Below, piece by piece: positions 47,201-58,441 of a DNA stretch of 64,000 bases; the stretch's first letter is position 1, and each line of letters begins with the position of its first letter. Location: NCBI RefSeq assembly GCF_914767665.1, contig NC_059501.1:34510501-34574500 (forward strand), given 5' to 3'. A model generated the notes under the pieces. The model was not told the origin of the DNA and searched no databases. It saw only the letters and a list, made by a program, of their open reading frames with translations. Source of the DNA: Harmonia axyridis. Lineage: Eukaryota; Arthropoda; Insecta; Coleoptera; Coccinellidae. The translations under genes were made by a program, and so were the position numbers.

Positions 47201-50200
47201 ACGTTAAAATCATTCTTCAGCAATATTTTACTGAAAAAATTAACCAGAAAGATGTAAAATTGTACCAACCGTAAGGGCAAAACTATTGAAAGGGGCAAAA
47301 ATTCATTATTTTCAAAAAAAAAAAAATATCTTGAAAACGGTAAGACTTTTATAATAGGAATTTTGTCATAGCAGGTGGGTTATCCTTTGATCTACATTAT
47401 CCCTCGGTTTGACGTGGTCTTTACGGGACATCCTGTATATACCCAAATGTGGTCTTCAAAGGCGCAATTGGTGCAAGAAATAACGAGCACTTCTGACTGC
47501 CCGTCAGTGCTTTCCTCATTTTTTTTTCATCCTAACTCTCCTATACCTGTGCGAGAGCTTGTAAGGGTATATGTTATGTAGAACTTGTTTCTGTGTCCTA
47601 TGGCCACAACTAAGAAGGGTTAGATAGTCTCCCAAAATCGGAAAATCTTTTACGGTCTGGGGCTCGAACTCTGGATCTGTACTGCAGCAAGATAAGAAGC
47701 ACCACATCCCTGATCACAAAGACAAAGTGAGAGGTGGAATATTTTTCTTGCCATCAACGCTTTTACTTCTTCTTTTTTCTCTTGTTTATAATCTTAACGA
47801 CAGGTTTCATAAAACTTTGAAAAACCAATCAACTTGTTGAGTGTAGTTTGAAATCTATGAAAGTGTCAAAAATGAACTGAAATTGAACACATAATTTATT
47901 TTATCACACAAATCACCACGATAAAAGTTTCATGAAACCTACCATTCGTCTTGTTCATCTCTTCTTCAACTTAACATCTCTGAAGTAAAGGAAAACAGTA
48001 GTTGCTGAAATTACTGGGTTTCACCAATTAATTTAAAACAATTTCATTGCATGACACCCATTGCCACCAGTCAATGAATTTTAAAATGGTGACTACCAAG
48101 TGAGTCAAAAAAAAAATATTTCATGATTTGAGAGTTTTTCTATTATTTCTGTTATGAACACTCAAAATTTTTGTAGAAAAGTGAGAAAGTTAAAGAATGA
48201 TACCTTCGTAAAAGGATTATGCGACATTTGGGAGGGCAAATTCTTCCGAGAAGATCAAATCTACGGATTTTACAACATGATCAATAATAATAATAAGAGA
48301 GCTTGACTCACCCTCTCATAAATCAATGTGAAGAAATTACTGACCAAAAATAGAACATATCATATCCATATTCTTCTAATATTTCTAGTACTTTTGGAAT
48401 ATAAATAAGTAGTATTTTCAACTGAAAAATTTACTCACCATTATGACTAAAACATTTCTGACATATCAGAGCATATCTATTTGAAGGTCCATCTCCTACC
48501 AAGAAATCTACAAGTTTATCAAAAGCTGATCGTTCTCGAGGAAGTAACGATCTAACCATAGGTAGTTTAGGAGTAGATGATAAGAGATTTGTACCAAAAT
48601 TGAAATTATCATTTGGTAAGGTTCTATTATTCACTGGTCTGGGAGTAATAGATCTCATTACCATTGGATTTTCAGGAAATTTATTTATATCAGATTTCAC
48701 TGACTTTCCCATCATAGATTCTGATGCCCTTTCGGCTGTTTGCATCAATGCTCTTTGACGTAAACCTAAGAATGAATAAGAATGAATAAAATTTCAAATT
48801 AACCATACAACTAATCATTCTAAGATAAAATCATACCACATGAAGGTATATCAAGCAAAGTAGCTCATTATCAGATAATTATACCTTTCACTGATATAAC
48901 AATCTTTTAAAATTTTTTATACCATCAGTATTTGTTTTGAAATTCTTGATTCAAAGGAAAATTAATTTTCAACAATAAAAGCAAATATCTGAAGACATTT
49001 CAACAATCAATAGCTATAATGAAAAAAACAAATAGGAATCTAGTCTACCTGTCTGTACAGGGTGGACAAATTTCAATGTTTTAGCACTACAACTTTTAAA
49101 CCAGAGGAGATGGACAAAATCTTATATCCCATTCCCGTTCTCTTTTTCTAATGAAATAAAACGAGTAGAATTAATTTTTGGTCACCTTCTTTTGTTTTCC
49201 ACTTATAAACGAAAATTGGAAAAATGGCAATAATGGCAATTTCAAAAATTTACAGCACCGTATAACAACATCAATATAATAGAAAATGGTCAAAAACCTT
49301 TTTTCATCTAAGAGTCTCCTTCTATCAGACTTTTCATTCACTCTTGAGTCCTATGGAGATAATCTTCTGATGCATCCATCTCATGACAACTGTATCGATT
49401 GAAACAGTAGGATCATTTGGATCGTTTCGTTATTTCCAAATCCATTTTGAGATATCAAAATTTATAAAATATATCTAGATTCGAATTTTGAAGAAATTAG
49501 TAAAAAGCATAGAAATAATGAGATTGGCGGAAGGAGACTGCTCCTGTTACAGGAAGCTCTATTTTTCTGTCATCACCAATAGTTGAAACCATAGGAATAT
49601 TGACTCGATGAAAAATGGTTTTTGATCATTTTCTATTATTTATATTAATGCAAACTATACAATGTTGTATATTTTTGAAATCATTAAAATTAAAGCTTCC
49701 AAAAAATGAAACAGAAATCTGGTGTTCATAATAGAAAATCCTGCTAAAAAAACGAGAACGCCACTGGAATCTACAGAAAAAGTGTTTTAATTTGAGAACT
49801 CTATCTTCATTATTAGCGGAGATATAAATTTTTTTCGATATCGTCATTTTTCCAATTTTCCCCTTATAACTTGAAAACAAAAGTAGGTAGCCAAAATGAA
49901 CACTACTCTTGTGAGTTTCTTGGGAAAAGAGAAAAAGATTGGGATATCAGATTTTGTCTATATCCTCTGGTTTAAAAGGTGTAGTGCTGAAACATTGAAA
50001 TTTGCCTTCCCTGTACACGTTCATCTGCTAAACTAGTGTACAAATTTTATTCCAGTTTCAAAAGTTATTTTGTGATGAGTTTGGACCAACAATAAGACTT
50101 TTTTTCATTGAAATTGCAAGCCAGTGCTAAAATTTATTGTAATTTCAAAATAGTTTTTCAGTTGAAAAGTCAATCTAGATTTCTTAAATGATAATGGGAT

Positions 50201-53200
50201 TCCACCTTCGTATGGATAATTCAATGTGAAGTTATTAATTTTGAAAGTCACTTGAAAAATTTTATAAAATATTTATTCATAAAAGAATCTATATGTAGAA
50301 ATGCTCAATATTGGTTTGAATTTCTTAAGATTATATTATACATTACAAAAACACAATTGGTTCTCCTAATTTGTGCAAGCACTATGCTTCTGAGAAATCT
50401 AACAGAGGCTTAGGAGATTTGGGATAGCAAATATGGAGCACAAAAAAAAATTTGATGAAATGATATTAATTTCATAGATGACTCTTGAAAAATTTATAAT
50501 CAGAAATATTAAATTGAAAACTTCAATAACTACAAATTACCTATTCAAGAAAGAATGAGTTCATAGAATAAATGTATTATTGATAAGTTTTTACATCAAT
50601 AAACTCAGCTTTCACAATGAACATTATTTTCAAAGAAATCCATTAATTTCTCCAACAACGTAGATATAATGAATTAAAATTAATGAATGTGCATTAATTA
50701 CACGGGTCAACATGAAATTTGACTTTGATTGCAAAGCATTAAATTTCGGTAGTTTAGGTCGTAATAAGACGGAAAAAAAATATATGGCATGAAAAACTTT
50801 GCTTTTGTGCTTAGAAGACTGATTGAACGAAATTTTTAAAAATCTCGGATTTTAATTTTTGATTGAAAATAAAACTATTGAAATAAAAATGTTTATTATT
50901 TTTATTAAGTTTTACTATCAAATTAGCTTACAGAAAAGTGGAAAATAACTTAAAAGTGCACACTTTTACTTTTTCTTTTATGTTCATAGCTACTTTCTCT
51001 CAATAAACCCCAAATATAGTCGCCCATCATGTTTTCATTGTATTGGCCTTGATAGCGTTGTTCAAAATTCATGATGTCCTGATGGAAACGTTCTCCTTGC
51101 TCTTCGGAATAGGCTCCCATATTGTTTTTAAATTTATCCAAATGAGCATGCAGCATATGTACTTTTAATGACATCCTGCATCCCATGGCCTTAAAATTTG
51201 TAAGCATATCCTCAACCAACTTTTTGTAGTTTTCAGCTTTATTATTTCCTAAAAATCCAGAAACTACTGCTTTAAAACTGTTCCAACTTGCTTTTTGAGT
51301 ACGATTCAGCAACGTTGGAAATCTTTCATCGGCGAAAATCTGTCTTATTTGCGGACCAACAAAAACCCCAGCTTTAACCTTTGCTTCCGATAACTTCGGA
51401 AAAAATTTTTTTAAGTATCCAAAAGCTTCTGAAGTTTCATCCAGTTTTTTAACAAATTGTTTCATCAACCCTAACTTAATGTGCAAAGGCGGCATTAACA
51501 CTTTTTCCGCTTCAACAATCGGCTCAAATTTGACGTTCTGTTTTCCGACACACAATTCTGTTCTTACAGGCCATGACCGTTGAATATAGTGTTTAGAATC
51601 CGCTCTGCTATCCCACAAGCACAAATAACACGGATACTTTGTATATCCACCCTGTAGCCCCATTAAAAATCCCACCATTTTAAAATCTCCAATCAGCTCC
51701 CAGTTATACTCACGATACTTTACAGATTCAAGCAAAATTTTGACACACTCATAATTTTCTTTAAGATGTACTGAGTGAGCAATTGGAAGAGACGGAAATT
51801 TATTTCCGTTGTGCAATAGAACTGCTTTTAAACTTTTTGTAGAGCTGTCAATGAATAAACGCCATTCGCTAGGGACACAGGGTATGCCAATTGCTTCAAA
51901 CATACCTTTAATGTCATTACAAAAACAAAGTCCATCTTCCTTCGTGAAAAACGTTGCAAACATTTCATGCCTAGTCCGCTGATCCGTGATCTTAACATCA
52001 TCAAGCAAATTCCACTGTTTTAACCGAGAGCCTAGAAGCTCTGCTTTATTTTTTGGCAAATTTAAATCTCTAATTAGATCGTTAAAATCTTCTGAAGTAA
52101 TGAGATAGTGTTTTGGTTGTTCAGGTGTAGGCAAAAACTCCTTATCGGAATTACTTTTATAAGAACTAAAAGATGAGCTACTTTTCTGCGATAATTTTTT
52201 TGGTGGCTCAGGTACTGGTCGTGTCAGGTCGTGAGCAATTGGAGCAGAAGAAGATTCGAGGTCAGGATATTCAATAGGTTTTGCATTTTTACCTCTACGT
52301 CTTTTACTCGGATTCACCATACAAAAGTAGCAGTCAGTAGTATGGTCTTTTGGTTCTCGCCAAATCCTTGGTATTGCAAATTTCATAGACCTTTTCTCAC
52401 CTCGATACCAACCTAAAAATATAAAAATAAAAATTAATATGTCTATTATTTTGGATTCATCGCTTAATTAAATAAAAATTGCTTACCTTCCAAACACCTT
52501 TTACAATAACTACAAGCAACATGTGGAGCCCATGGCTTATCTTGATTCCGTACAGGACAGTCAAAATATGCTTCATAGGCTTCACAGAGAACGTGAGATG
52601 TCTTTAGTTCATATTTCACGTCTCGAACTTTAATAAATTGACCACATATAAAACAAAATGCATCAGCATCGTATTTGCACTTTCGTGATGACATTTTAAG
52701 TTATTCTGGGCTTGTAAATAACACCTGATGGTTGTTTATCACTCGGGTGCCATCTAGCGGCACAGTGTAAACGTTAATACCCCACTCTCACCGCGCGGTC
52801 TTTTTAAAAATATTAAAATCAATTAAAATTTATAAAAAAATTGAAAAATGAGTATTATTATTATAACTATCACAAAAGCAAACTTTATACCGAAAAAAGG
52901 TATTTTCTTTTCGTTTTTGTGCATAACTAACTGGAAAATAATAGTATAAACTTTAGGACAAAGAACAAAAATTTTTTTGTAGAGTCGTGTTATTGACCCA
53001 AATAACAAAGGTCGTCTACCTATCCAGTATCGAATAAAAAAGTTTTCAGGTTGAGATTATTATTAGAACAAGCTTATTTGAAAATATAATGAATAAGGAT
53101 TCCTGGCAACTTACCAACTGGAAATGGTTTTGAGGGAATAATGAAGGAATCTTTCTTTGGTGTTTCAAAATTTCCATTATGAGATTTTCTACTAATGACT

Positions 53201-54028
53201 TCATCTGGAGCAAATTTTTCCAATATTTTTGTTGCCACCTTGTAGGTCTCTGTCTCCATAACATTATCCAGTATTTCCTGTTTCTTCTTTCGTAGTAATG
53301 ATAGCTTTTCATGATTTCTTTTCAATTTCCTATTATACCACCAAGTCAACACTCTTTTTATGAAAATAATTCTGAAAAAATTAATAATATATTATAATTC
53401 ACAATAAATAATTATAAATGAGAATAAGTTAATTCATATTAGAGGAGAATGAAAAAATGTAAGTATGAAACAAAGACCTACTTATAACTAAAATTCATCA
53501 TCATGATTTAAATGATTCATCAACAGATTTAACCGAATGTGATAACATATATGATCCACATAAATTGAATATTGTTAAAATCCACAATATGTAGTTAGTT
53601 CAAACAAAGAAGATTTTGTTGTAGATAAAAACATGTTTAATCTGCATAATTGTCGTAAGATTTTACTATTATATGACAATTCATTAACACGGGAAAAGCA
53701 ACTTACATCAAAGGGGATGCTATCAGGGGAACAATATAAAGTATCCTATGATATATATCCTCTGGGAACAGATAGAAATAAAATATTAAAGCTGCTACTA
53801 AATACAAAAATACCGACACAAGCATAAAACGTCCAGCAACCTTTCGCTGTTTGAGTTCTGTTGTTACTCCAAATTCTTCAATTTCTTTTATCTGGGAATC
53901 CAATTTTTCAAGCTGTTCATATGTTGTAGCTTTTTTCTGTAATTATTTTTCATATATATGATATATTACCTGTAAATATTCAAGTTATGGTAAATACTCA
54001 CCCTGAATTTTCCCCATAAATTCCCCAT
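44258..54028 (-). CDS. Lnp (LNPK): Lunapark, endoplasmic reticulum junction protein
   Basis: Lunapark stabilises three-way junctions of the tubular ER. I assembled five exons: 54028-54002 (MGNLWGKFR), 53936-53707, 53371-53115, 48765-48439 and 44580-44258. All introns are GT-AG, the phases match, and the total is 387 codons plus stop, close to the family's usual length. The order is a coiled segment ('EQLEKLDSQIKEIEEF'), two hydrophobic hairpin segments ('RFMLVSVFLYLVAALIFYFY' and LYIVPLIASPLIIIFI), a second coiled coil ('RNHEKLSLLRKKKQEILDNV', then METETYKVATKILEKF), a low-complexity linker, and the C-terminal zinc finger. In the zinc finger, CQKC is joined across intron 4 to 'EFEYLSFNCCYCHHFNHARK'. 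The tail is acidic and serine-rich. Introns 3 (4.3 kb) and 4 (3.9 kb) are loaded with transposons and one nested gene. It shares a promoter region with TRAPPC13. Confidence 0.95.
45611..46260 (+). pseudogene. Transposase of the IS630/Tc1/mariner superfamily (DD41D-type), broken
   Basis: The readable frame 45611-46105 encodes 'FNKIIWSDESSCTKDG' (first Asp), 'HNLHSWNIINPHEV' and 'LSFQHDGCPAHYG' (second Asp). A single TGA after 'RWIGREGEIL' interrupts it, and the frame then resumes with 'PPRSPDLNPMDIYYWGCLKD' (third Asp). Counting the stop as one residue, 41 residues separate the second and third aspartates. That spacing defines the DD41D (rosa/VISITOR-like) group, as I remember it. The N-terminal DNA-binding part lies in shifted frames upstream (45466-45648). 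The C-terminus is lost at the palindrome centre. The right half of the palindrome contains the same gene inverted and deleted. Confidence 0.82.
46460..46877. mobile_element. 418-bp foldback element with ~88-bp terminal inverted repeats
   Basis: The ends 'accatattcaccgtcgccat' and its reverse complement at 46858-46877 start arms of about 88 bp with only a few mismatches (about 46460-46548 and 46789-46877). CAATTG flanks both sides (46454-46459, 46878-46883). The other half of the palindrome reads 'ggcaattgtttacg' at the empty site, so CAATTG is a genuine 6-bp target duplication. A 6-bp duplication is uncommon among DNA transposon superfamilies. Inside is an open frame of about 80 codons with no recognisable domain. 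Confidence 0.82.
49058..50013. mobile_element. TA-flanked foldback element, 956 bp, in lunapark intron 3
   Basis: The left end 'TA cagggtggacaaatttcaat' is mirrored by 'attgaaatttgccttccctg TA' at 50013. Pairing continues through 'gttttagcactaca', 'ttttaaaccagagga' and 'gacaaaatct'. The arms are 250-350 bp and diverged towards the centre. No ORF is supported; 49626-49880 is a shadow. It belongs to the same structural class as 7828-8759, 18446-19302 and 26222-27372. Confidence 0.8.
50950..52694 (-). CDS. Nested two-exon gene: uncharacterised zinc-binding, DDE/RNase-H-like protein family
   Basis: Exon 1 is 52694-52487 and exon 2 is 52412-50950, with a 74-bp GT-AG intron and matching phase. Together they give 556 codons plus stop with no defect. 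Residues 1-100 hold clustered cysteines and histidines (C6, C14-x2-C17, H34-x2-C37, H58-x2-C61-x2-C64-x2-C67, then 'HTTDCYFC'), likely two zinc-binding modules. Residues about 150-530 resemble an RNase-H-fold transposase core: 'RLFIDSSTKS' (D258), 'LIGDFKMVGFLMGLQGGYTK' (D312) followed by a C331-x2-C334 knuckle, 'PPLHIKLGLMKQF' (H380) and 'YSEEQGERFHQD' (E506-E510). From memory, near-identical uncharacterised proteins recur in many arthropod genomes. I see no terminal inverted repeats. An AATAAA (minus strand) lies about 50 bp past the stop. The gene sits in lunapark intron 3 on the same strand. Confidence 0.85.
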
Positions 54029-54495
54029 TATTGAAATTAAAAAATTCGGGATTGGCAATAAAAATACCAACAAATCTTAATTCTCAAAGTAACGAAACTC
54101 TTTATTAAATGATGAACTTAGTCATGCATATATGGTGAAACAATTTTTTGCATTTCATTCCATAAAATAATTTTTTGATAACTGAAACCCTTTTAAAACT
54201 ACAACACCTGTCACAATCACAAATCTGGAGCATAGTTGCCAATAAACATTAAAAAGAATTTAAAAAAATGGTGATATATCAAAAATCCCTAGGATTATTT
54301 TAAATTTAAAGGCGAGTTGAACTACTATCTTACGTACGTAGTGCCTATGTAATATAGTTCGTTAGACCGCAAATTCTCAAAATATCAAACGTCAAAGATA
54401 GTGTAATAAACACTTTTTGAATGAATTATTTATATTTTATATTCTGATAAAATAAAATAACTAAGTCCAAGTATAGAAGATTTTTCTTCATAATA
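54029..54495. promoter_or_regulatory. Shared divergent promoter region, lunapark / TRAPPC13
   Basis: 467 bp separate the two start codons, which point away from each other. I see no clear TATA box. A palindromic 'cttacgtacgtag' lies near 54331-54343. It is a plausible bidirectional promoter, inferred only from spacing and orientation. Confidence 0.6.
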
Positions 54496-57400
54496 ATGGA
54501 AATAGAAGAGCATTCATTAGCTTTAAAAGGTTGATAAATGCTAATATACATTTCATCATTTAATTATGGTGTATTTTTTTCAGTAATGCGGTTGACTAGG
54601 CCAACATTAACTAGTCCTCTGCCTATCACTTGTGAAAGTAAAGATTTACCTGGAAATTTATTTAACAATGCCCTTCAAACAGACCCTACCTCAGTTGATG
54701 GAGCTGAGACTTTATGTTGTGGCCAATTTTTACTTCTACCCCAAAGTCCTGTCAATATATATTTAGGAGAGACTTTCTCTAGTTATATTTGTGTTTTCAG
54801 TGAAACGCAAGAAGTAGTTAAAAATATTCATGTTAAGGTAATAATAATTTGTTAGGTGAAATATTTATCCACCCAAATACTTTTAAGATATGATACCTCT
54901 CTCACTTTCATAATCTGAGTTAGTTGCTTAGATTTCATCATCTCGAATATGTTCCACTGAAAATTTGAATATTCATTTTTTGATATTTATTATTAGGTTT
55001 ATTCAAGATATTGATTGTTTTGATATTGTTTTTTAGAATAGATTAATCCGGAATATTTCTCAAGCTCGGTTTTATATTTCGGCAATTTAAATAGTCTGAA
55101 TTAGAGTTTGAAACATGTACTACGTCTATTTATTAATGAGATATAGGATGTGTTATATAACTTATCAGAAACTTTTAACCAGTGAAACTCATATTTATAT
55201 GAAAATTTCAAGAAATAATTATAAACAATAGTTAGTTCTATATCTATAGCACAGGACTGTACAGCAATAAAAAAATGACGCCTATGAACTTGAATGGTAT
55301 AAAAAGCATCTCAAATATGAACTACAAATATAAAGGGAATTCAATTACCAGAATAACCTTGGAAAAAACAGTTTTTTCTCATAAAAAATTTATTTTTTAC
55401 AATCAGGTCCTGCACTACTGATTATTTACTACAATTGAATATTGGCCTTTGTCCTAGACATATTCCTTGAAATGTTCATCTATCTATGAATGCAATCAAG
55501 ATATATGCTTGAAATTTTTTTATAAAATGCTTTAAAACACCCAGTATCTCATAAACAAATAGACTTAGAATATGTTGTGAACACTGTTTCAGTCTATTCA
55601 ACTTGTCCTGCAATTGCATTGAAAGTGTGAAACACTCTGTATAAATTTCATTCAATACTTATTATATTATTAGGTTGATCTCCAAACTAGTTCTCAGAAA
55701 CTATCATTATCTTCTAATCCACCAACTGCTGAATTAGTTCCTGATGACACAATAAACATTATCATTCATCATGAAGTTAAAGAAATTGGAACACACATGT
55801 AAGTTGAATAATTTTACCTAATTGGAATATGGTCAAATTCAATACAATACTTCCGAAAAAATTATCTTCATCTGAAGAAACAAGATATTCAATCCCAAAA
55901 TTTATGTATTTGGATAAAAGAGATATTCTGCAGCACCTTCTTCAAGAGGTGTTACTGTGAGATTTAAGTTTCTGATAAAATGCATAAAACCCATATCTCA
56001 TAGAATAGACTTTTCAACACTGACTTAAGGCTATCCAAATGTCCTTCATTCACTGAAAGGATGTACAGTTATTTATTGTATATCTTTCAATACTCTACAT
56101 ATAATTCGGTGCATTTAAGGCTTGCTTCACATCAACATTACACTGATTTTTAATTGAGTGAAGGAATGGTTTTCACATTTATCCGTTATAACAACACACA
56201 GAGACACACTGGTATGTTCAAGCCATGAAGACCCACTGGTCACTTCACAAATTCTTCAGAATCATCTCCTTGAAATCCGAAAAATGGTCTAACAAGTGGA
56301 GAATAAAAATTAATGCAACAAAATCAGTTCAAATCAACTTCTCACTTCGTAAGGAAATGTGTCCTTGAATAAAACTTAACAAGATCCAGTTGCCTGAATC
56401 TTCATCGACAAAATATCTGGGCATGCATTAAATTTTGAATGAATAACTCTGGGTCCAAACCCCCAAGTATAATATTTATTGCAAGCATTTTTTTTGGGAT
56501 ATTTTGTGTTTTTCTCCCAAATGATATTGCTATATTGTATTAATAGCTAAGAATGCAATATTACAATTATCCAATAATGTTTTTCTAGTTTAGTATGTGA
56601 GGTATCTTACAATAATGTAATGGGAATGCCCGCTACATTCAGAAAATTTTTCAAGATCCAAGTGTTGAAACCATTGGATGTAAAAACAAAATTTTACAAT
56701 GCTGAAAATGATGATGTGTATTTAGAAGCTCAAGTTCAAAACATTACAATGGGCCCTATATATTTGGAAAAAGTTGATTTAGATGCTTCTCAAAATTATA
56801 AAGGTAAATAGCTTCATTTTTAATTGAAGTAACTACTAACTTTCTGCATTTTCAGTTACTTCTTTGAATTTTACTACTGATGGTGAAAATATTTTCGGCC
56901 CTTCAATGTTAGTGAATCCACAGTCAATATGTCAATTTTTATATTGCCTGACTCCTAATGATGATGGAAAAATTTTAAGCGGTTCTACTAATATTGGAAA
57001 GTTAGATATTGTATGGAGATCAAATCTTGGTGAAAAGGGAAGATTACAAACAAGTCAACTATCAAGAAAGGTAATAATTAAATATTTGGCAAATAGATTC
57101 CAGTATTTTTTCTTGTAATCATAACAATACATTATTGCCCTTATCTTAGGTGTTTACTATTCATATACACACACTATTTTCCAATAATTGATTACAAAAA
57201 TTAATTTCACAGGACCCTGAATATGGAGATATTTTAATATTATTGAAAGAAATGCCGAATTTTGTTGTATTAGAAGAGCCATTTATATTAAAATGTGAAT
57301 TAATAAACAATTGGTAAGGCACATTGTGCATTATTATGAATCAACTAATCATTATTTTTCAGTGAAAGAACTGTAGAATTAATGCTTTACTTTGAAAATT

Positions 57401-57615
57401 TAAAAGGTATTGCATGGTGTGGTATTTCTGGAAAGAAATTGGAACCTTTAGCACCAAAATCTAAAAAAACTCTGGAATTCAAGGCTGTTCCATTGATTCC
57501 TGGTCTAACCAATATATCTGGCATAAAGTTATTGGATACATTTTTGAAGAGGACATATTCATATGATGAATTAGGTCAAATATTTGTTGTTATTGATAAA
57601 TCATATAAAAGCTAA
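54496..57615 (+). CDS. TRAPPC13: Trafficking protein particle complex subunit 13
   Basis: TRAPPC13 is a subunit of metazoan TRAPP III, a vesicle-tethering complex acting in ER-Golgi traffic and autophagy. I assembled seven exons: 54496-54529, 54584-54837, 55674-55798, 56589-56803, 56856-57070, 57213-57313 and 57363-57615. All borders are GT-AG, the phases agree, and the total is 398 codons plus stop, near the vertebrate length. Family blocks in order are 'MRLTRPTL', '[15 protein letters not shown]', '[15 protein letters not shown]', '[14 protein letters not shown]', '[20 protein letters not shown]' (shared almost word for word with vertebrates), '[20 protein letters not shown]', 'WCGISGKKL' and '[12 protein letters not shown]'. 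The first donor, GTTGAT, is weak. No TRAPPC13 block is missing. The gene ends facing TTLL12. Confidence 0.95.
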
Positions 57616-58441
57616 TATTGCTCATTTCTGTTGTAAAAATTTTATCTGTTGATTTCTAAGAAAAATTATATTATATATTATTAATGATTTATTTATATCT
57701 GCATGTGGTTAATTTATTCTATAATATAACTATTCTGTTAGAATGTTCATCTACTGTATTTGAAGATAATATCCAGACGACGACCTAGAAGAGAAGGCAC
57801 AAAGGTATTTTCGAGGAGAGAGAGCGCAAGGTACCTCCTCCTCCGGGGAGTCCTTGGTACTGACAGGGGAGTGTGTAGCGCCGGAGAGCTGGCGTCGTGA
57901 CCTGCGCGAATCTCTCCAAATCGGCATTGTTTGTTATATAAACCAGACCTTACTACGGCAGATTCACCATGCTCTGCTTGAATTTTAAAGATCTGGCTTT
58001 ACTGTCTATTTTTATTATTAAAGAACTATGACCTAGACCTTATGAAATAAAGCCACAAATTATTTATTGAAACTGAACAAAAATTATATCCGATTATCAA
58101 ATTGAGGTGTATTTAATAATCTTTCGTTAGACATTAAGTTTCATCGTAGAATAGCTAAAAAGTTCGCCAATTGAATTCCCTATAAAACATTAATTTTATC
58201 CTAAAATCGAAAATTGCATTGTAATTTGTGTTCAGATATTTCATTTAATATAGAACAATTAAAACCATCGTGCAAAGGTCAAATACAGTTAAGAATTTAC
58301 TTTTGTTCTCTGCAGGTATTAACTCCTTTGTCTCAACTCGAGGAAATCAATGTCAAATGCATATTCTATCAATTGTTACATCATATATTCACAATAATCT
58401 TGATGAATACAACGACTTGGAATAGTTTACAAAAATGGGAA
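57616..58441. other. Intergenic between convergent TRAPPC13 and TTLL12, with a possible solo LTR
   Basis: About 57736-58080 stands out because its core (57770-57930) is much richer in G and C than anything around it. It begins 'tgttagaatgttcatc', contains TATATAAA near 57935, and has AATAAAG near 58045, the layout of a BEL/Pao-like LTR. I found no 5-bp target duplication and cannot fix the 3' end, so this is tentative. The rest is 3' UTR-like AT-rich sequence. Confidence 0.4.

Larger units (their letters stand above)
45063..47435. mobile_element. Palindrome of two tail-to-tail DD41D transposon copies
   Basis: The outer ends are the same sequence inverted: 'TA cagggtgtcccgtaaagacc' at 45063 and 'ggtctttacgggacatcctg TA' ending at 47435. 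The two halves meet near 46203-46221, inside the 3' part of a transposase gene. Each half is therefore a copy truncated before its own 3' terminus. The right half lacks the segment equivalent to about 45776-46120 of the left half. It also carries a 418-bp hairpin insertion at 46460-46877. The whole lies in intron 4 of lunapark and would be transcribed with it. Confidence 0.88.

Noticed and set aside
57736..58080. Firm call of a BEL/Pao solo LTR
   Set aside because: The start, TATA box and poly-A signal fit, but no target duplication or clear CA end was found, so I left it as a possibility in the intergenic entry.
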